In this document: positions 22,640-24,873 of the stretch, in pieces
How positions within the stretch are numbered: the first letter of the stretch is position 1
Layout of the letters: every line of letters begins with the position of its first letter
From: Sulfolobus sp. UBA167
GTDB lineage: Archaea; Thermoproteota; Thermoprotei_A; Sulfolobales; Sulfolobaceae
NCBI GenBank assembly: GCA_002495845.1
Contig: DAHF01000105.1
Coordinates: 24,458 to 49,330 of the forward strand
DNA length: 24,873 nucleotides
Direction of reading: 5' to 3'
Position numbers and translations under genes: made by a program
Notes under the pieces: model-generated
What the model was told of the DNA's origin: nothing
The model's database searches: none
Seen by the model: only the letters and a program-made list of their open reading frames with translations

Positions 22640-22724
22640 GCGGGAGTGCCCGAGCTAAGCCAAAGGGGCCGGACTGAGGCTCCGGTGGCGTAGGCCTGCG
22701 TGGGTCCAAATCCCACCTCCCGCA
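22640..22724 (+). tRNA. tRNA-Leu(GAG)
   Basis: An 85-nt type II tRNA. Acceptor stem GCGGGAG (22640-22646) pairs with CTCCCGC (22717-22723), discriminator A at 22724. Anticodon stem CCGGA/TCCGG encloses the loop CTGAGGC, so the anticodon is GAG and it reads CUC and CUU leucine codons. A long variable arm follows, then the T arm GTGGG-TCCAAAT-CCCAC. CCA is not encoded and there is no intron. It stands head to head with aRF1, whose putative shift codon CUU it decodes. Confidence 0.95.
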
Positions 22725-23031
22725 TGTATCCTTTAACGACTTCATCTAAAGGTCATGTATAATGGTCCTTTCTATGGCTCTCATTGTTATTCTCTATTTA
22801 GAAAACATAATACTTTTCCTTAACCTCGCGAATTCTGATATCACCAAATGTGAAAGTCTTATTACCCATAGCCTAATTATTGTGACGCCACTTTATAAGG
22901 GCTGATAATTATTAAGTGAACTACCCTCCAACTAATATAAGGTGGCTATCCATCCCTCAAGAAGGGGACGAAATTCCCCTAAACCCCCACTAAGACAAAA
23001 CATTAAATTGAAATTGTACGATAAATTTTGA
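22725..23031. other. 307-nt intergenic region after tRNA-Leu
   Basis: AT-rich DNA between tRNA-Leu and the convergent zinc-ribbon gene. The only structure I see is the hairpin-bearing stretch at 22921-22997. No ORF is convincing. Confidence 0.5.
22921..22997 (+). ncRNA. Candidate small structured RNA
   Basis: TTTATAAG at 22892-22899 would start transcription near 22921. Downstream, AGGGGA (22963-22968) pairs with TCCCCT (22975-22980) around CGAAAT, and GTGG (22942-22945) pairs with CCAC (22987-22990) as an outer stem. CCCT at 22954-22957 could instead pair with AGGG at 22963-22966, giving two exclusive hairpins. ACA at 22995-22997 follows the outer stem, loosely like an H/ACA RNA, but the spacing is not canonical. 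Weak; a relic end of an insertion element is possible. Confidence 0.25.
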
Positions 23032-23322
23032 TTAGGTTTTATTACTCTCACTAAACATGTTTCCACAAAGAGAGCATTTATATACTCTCTTTCTCGGGTT
23101 AATTAGGATCGAGATAGAGGACCCGCACTTCGGGCAAAGAACTGAATGTAGCCTCCCTTGAATTCTCTTACCATCTACCACTATCATCTTATCGTGAGAG
23201 TGGTCATATTTCTCTTTGAGGACAATCTCTTCGTCAGTCTTGATCTTATATCCGCAGTTCCTGCATACTGCAACGCTATTTCTCAAGGTCATAACGCTTT
23301 TGCATTTGGGGCAAAACTTCAC
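23032..23322 (-). CDS. TFS-like double zinc-ribbon protein without acidic tip
   Basis: A 96-residue protein built like archaeal transcript cleavage factor TFS (RpoM family): an N-terminal zinc ribbon (C4, C7, C20, C23), a linker, and a C-terminal ribbon (C63, C66, C83, C86). In TFS/TFIIS the C-terminal hairpin carries an Asp-Glu pair that reaches the polymerase active site. Here the segment between the Cys pairs is about seven residues shorter and reads SILINPRKRVYKC, with basic residues and no acidic pair, so it should not stimulate cleavage. Sulfolobales have several TFS paralogues, one of which (TFS4) inhibits RNA polymerase. I chose GTG 23322, which follows a GGTG by 7 nt and gives the family's MKFCPKC start; TTG 23328 is possible. 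Confidence 0.78.
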   Translation of the reverse strand: MKFCPKCKSVMTLRNSVAVCRNCGYKIKTDEEIVLKEKYDHSHDKMIVVDGKRIQGRLHSVLCPKCGSSISILINPRKRVYKCSLCGNMFSESNKT

Positions 23323-23411
23323 CTTCAAACACCTTCGAATTGAGGCTGAATTCTATGTTTTCTCAATATCTCTAAAGTCTTATTAATTCTTCACGTAATA
23401 GTCTTAATTTC

Positions 23412-23810
23412 GTGAACAAGGACATAGGACGAAATGCGGAAAGAGAGCTTGTGAAGACCCTTACCTCAATGGGGTTTAAAGCCGTTAGGATACCGACCTC
23501 GAATTCCTCGCCAAATCCTCTTCCTGACGTCTTCGCTACGTTTGGAGACACCTTATTGGCTTTTGAAGTGAAGAGCACATGGGAACCTAAACTGAAGATA
23601 AGAGAGATTCAGACTAGAAAACTTTTAGATTTTTTATCAATGTTTACGATGGAAGGTCATGCCTACGTTGCGGTCAAGTTCAAGCTCTTCACTAAATGGG
23701 AACTTTTCGAGGTAACAGAACCATCAAGTATAGAAGTGAGGGCGGGTGAAGGTAAAGAGCTCCTTTCCTTTCTCCATTCTCGGTCGCAAGATACTGAACA
23801 GTTGATTTGA
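23412..23810 (+). CDS. hje: Holliday junction endonuclease Hje
   Basis: A 132-residue archaeal resolvase of the nuclease superfamily that cuts four-way DNA junctions. The active site is seen as E10 (NAERELV), D39 (PLPDVFAT), E52 and K54 (FEVKS), with the Ser-rich loop IPTSNSSPNPLPD. The NAERE, RIPTSNSSPNPLPD and RKLLDFLSMFTM stretches fit S. solfataricus Hje better than the second resolvase Hjc. The start is GTG with a CTTATTAATT element about 29 nt upstream, so leaderless. The C-terminal 20 residues look divergent. Confidence 0.93.
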   Translation: MNKDIGRNAERELVKTLTSMGFKAVRIPTSNSSPNPLPDVFATFGDTLLAFEVKSTWEPKLKIREIQTRKLLDFLSMFTMEGHAYVAVKFKLFTKWELFEVTEPSSIEVRAGEGKELLSFLHSRSQDTEQLI

Positions 23811-23846
23811 AGAAAGTTTTAAGATATATCTTTACTATGTTTTAAC

Positions 23847-24404
23847 ATGGCATTCAATCCGTCTGAAATCGTAAAGTTGGTAAACAAAGACAATTCAGTT
23901 TTAGTAGTATGGGACGTGCAGGAAGCTTTGGTTAACTCTATATTTAATAGAGAAGAGTTTATTACAAAGACTAAAGAATTAATAGGTGCCGCTAGATCTA
24001 AGGGGATCCCGATAATTTACACTAAAATAACTCCTTTTCCTGAGAAGTTCGAGTCACCTCTCAGGAAAGGTTGGAGAATGAACTTAGGCGACATAGTTGA
24101 AGATCTAAAACCAGAGCAGGGCGATTATGTACTGAACAAGAATACTGCGAGCATCTTCGTTGGTACTAATGTGGAACTTTTAATGAGGAATTCAGGGAAG
24201 ATAGCTATGATATTCACTGGGATAGCAACTGAAATAGGTGTTGAAAGCTCAGCTAGACACGCCTTCAATCTCGGTATTATTCCAGTGGTAGCGAAGGAAG
24301 CAGTATCGTCGAGAAACAAGGAAGCCCACGAAAGGTCTTTGGCCAACATGTCCATGATGTTCCCAGTTATTACCAATCAAGAGATACTTAAGATCTGGGA
24401 GTGA
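23847..24404 (+). CDS. Isochorismatase-family hydrolase lacking the catalytic Cys
   Basis: A 185-residue protein of the cysteine hydrolase fold (nicotinamidase, isochorismatase). The catalytic Asp (D23 in VVWDVQEALV) and Lys (K98 in VLNKNTASIF) are present. In the third motif, where nicotinamidases have TExCVExTA, the residue is Gly (GIATEIGVESSARHA, G131). True isochorismatases such as EntB and PhzD also have Gly at this point and cleave a vinyl ether without a thiol, so an amidase role is unlikely. A GTTTTAAG element 27 nt before the ATG suggests a leaderless mRNA. The tnpB relic begins two bases after its stop, but the C-terminus looks complete. Confidence 0.85.
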   Translation: MAFNPSEIVKLVNKDNSVLVVWDVQEALVNSIFNREEFITKTKELIGAARSKGIPIIYTKITPFPEKFESPLRKGWRMNLGDIVEDLKPEQGDYVLNKNTASIFVGTNVELLMRNSGKIAMIFTGIATEIGVESSARHAFNLGIIPVVAKEAVSSRNKEAHERSLANMSMMFPVITNQEILKIWE

Positions 24405-24405
24405 A

Positions 24406-24873
24406 CTACCCCGGCCTTGCGGGTCTTCCTGCTTCACGGCCCTACCTTGCCAGTCGAAGTACTGGTGAAGGGCTGAGCTCCACAGTACTAAGAGTCCCGA
24501 CCCTGATCTACTTAGGATATTCAGGGAAGCGTCGTAGTCGCGGTTAAGACCCAGCCATAGTTAGGGCAGACGAACACACGATCAGAGAGACAAGTCTTCC
24601 TTCACGTGCCCTCAAGCACACGTCTTGGAAGTGTACGCAGGGTTAACTAGGGTCACTTTTTTGCCGTATTTCTCTAACTAATACTTCATCACTTCCCTTA
24701 ATTCGCTGAACGAGACGTCAGCGAGCCTCCTCAGAGATCTAGAAGACTTATCCATTAACTGCATGATGAGGATGTCCTCCATGACCACAACGTCGTAGTG
24801 ATCAGCGAAATACTTGCTTAGCCTCATGTAGAGATCTCTCCTTAGGTCATGAAGACGTTCGTAAGCATTAGCT
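24406..24873 (-). pseudogene. tnpB: Decayed tnpB of an IS200/IS605-family element (5' part outside window)
   Basis: Translating the minus strand gives the C-terminal half of a Sulfolobales TnpB, the RNA-guided nuclease of IS200/IS605 transposons: NAYERLHDLRRDLYMRLSK, the RuvC-II segment VVVMEDI, LVNPAYTSKTCA of the zinc finger, NRDYDASLNIL with the RuvC-III Asp, and a VKQE-type tail ending at TAG 24408-24406. It is broken by a TAG after ELREVMKY, a TGA in the first Cys pair, at least two frameshifts in the zinc-finger region and another in the last ten codons, and zinc-finger cysteines are lost (CPNYG for CPxCG). The nuclease cannot be made. No clear right end follows, since the isochorismatase gene stops two bases away. 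Confidence 0.88.

Noticed and set aside
22915..22926. A 12-base match (AGTGAACTACCC) to the tnpB relic end at 24400
   Set aside because: Matches of this length are expected by chance in 25 kb, and the flanks do not agree.
1..24873. CRISPR array, rRNA, prophage or defence island
   Set aside because: No regularly spaced repeats, rRNA, integrase or phage genes were seen; apart from the tnpB relic the content is core metabolism and information processing.

Overview
The window is chromosomal DNA of a thermoacidophilic crenarchaeon of the order Sulfolobales. The evidence is an RG-rich Sulfolobus-type SSB, a four-subunit succinate dehydrogenase with a CCG-domain subunit, a geranylgeranyl reductase very like the S. 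acidocaldarius enzyme, an MTAP with the cysteine set of S. solfataricus MTAPII, the Hje resolvase, archaeal TATA boxes about 25-30 nt before many start codons (leaderless genes), GTG/TTG starts and GGTGA ribosome sites inside operons. GC looks mid-range by eye, more like Metallosphaera or Sulfuracidifex than the AT-rich Sulfolobus species; that is a guess.

Layout. 1-2073 (minus): ssb, a PqqD-like gene and moeA (runs off the left edge). 2399-4905 (plus): a MoxR/RavA-type AAA+ ATPase with its VWA partner. 4906-5237: a gap with nested hairpins. 5238-9204 (minus): sdhABCD. 9249-10332 (minus): a HAD phosphatase and a small unknown. 10341-11957 (plus): a DUF2070 membrane protein. 11934-13289 (minus): geranylgeranyl reductase. 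13329-15110 (minus): an unknown, a degenerate metallophosphoesterase and a threonine-type asparaginase. 15166-17126 (plus): a membrane protein, a second GGR-family flavoprotein and an Lrp/AsnC regulator. 17270-20628 (minus): MTAP, an unknown, an isoprenyl diphosphate synthase, a RimK-type ATP-grasp ligase, and a C/D box sRNA overlapping the end of the ligase gene. 20719-21354 (plus): the purine phosphoribosyltransferase that would salvage the adenine MTAP releases. 21429-22539 (minus): release factor aRF1, head to head with tRNA-Leu(GAG) at 22640. 23032-24404: a TFS-like zinc ribbon, Hje and a cysteine-less isochorismatase-family enzyme. 24406-24873: a decayed IS200/IS605-family tnpB.

Most notable observations. 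(1) The aRF1 gene cannot be read in one frame. Its only ATG with a ribosome site is followed by AGT CTT TGA C, and a +1 shift at CTT-TGA-C restores the conserved N-domain and gives a normal 369-residue protein. CTTTGAC is the same heptamer used by the bacterial prfB autoregulatory frameshift, and the neighbouring tRNA-Leu(GAG) reads CTT. (2) A canonical C/D box guide RNA with two exact 12-nt guides has its C box over the stop codon of the RimK-type gene. (3) That RimK-type gene itself appears to start at ATT, 6 nt after a GGTGA ribosome site. An indel or base error is the main alternative for (1) and (3).
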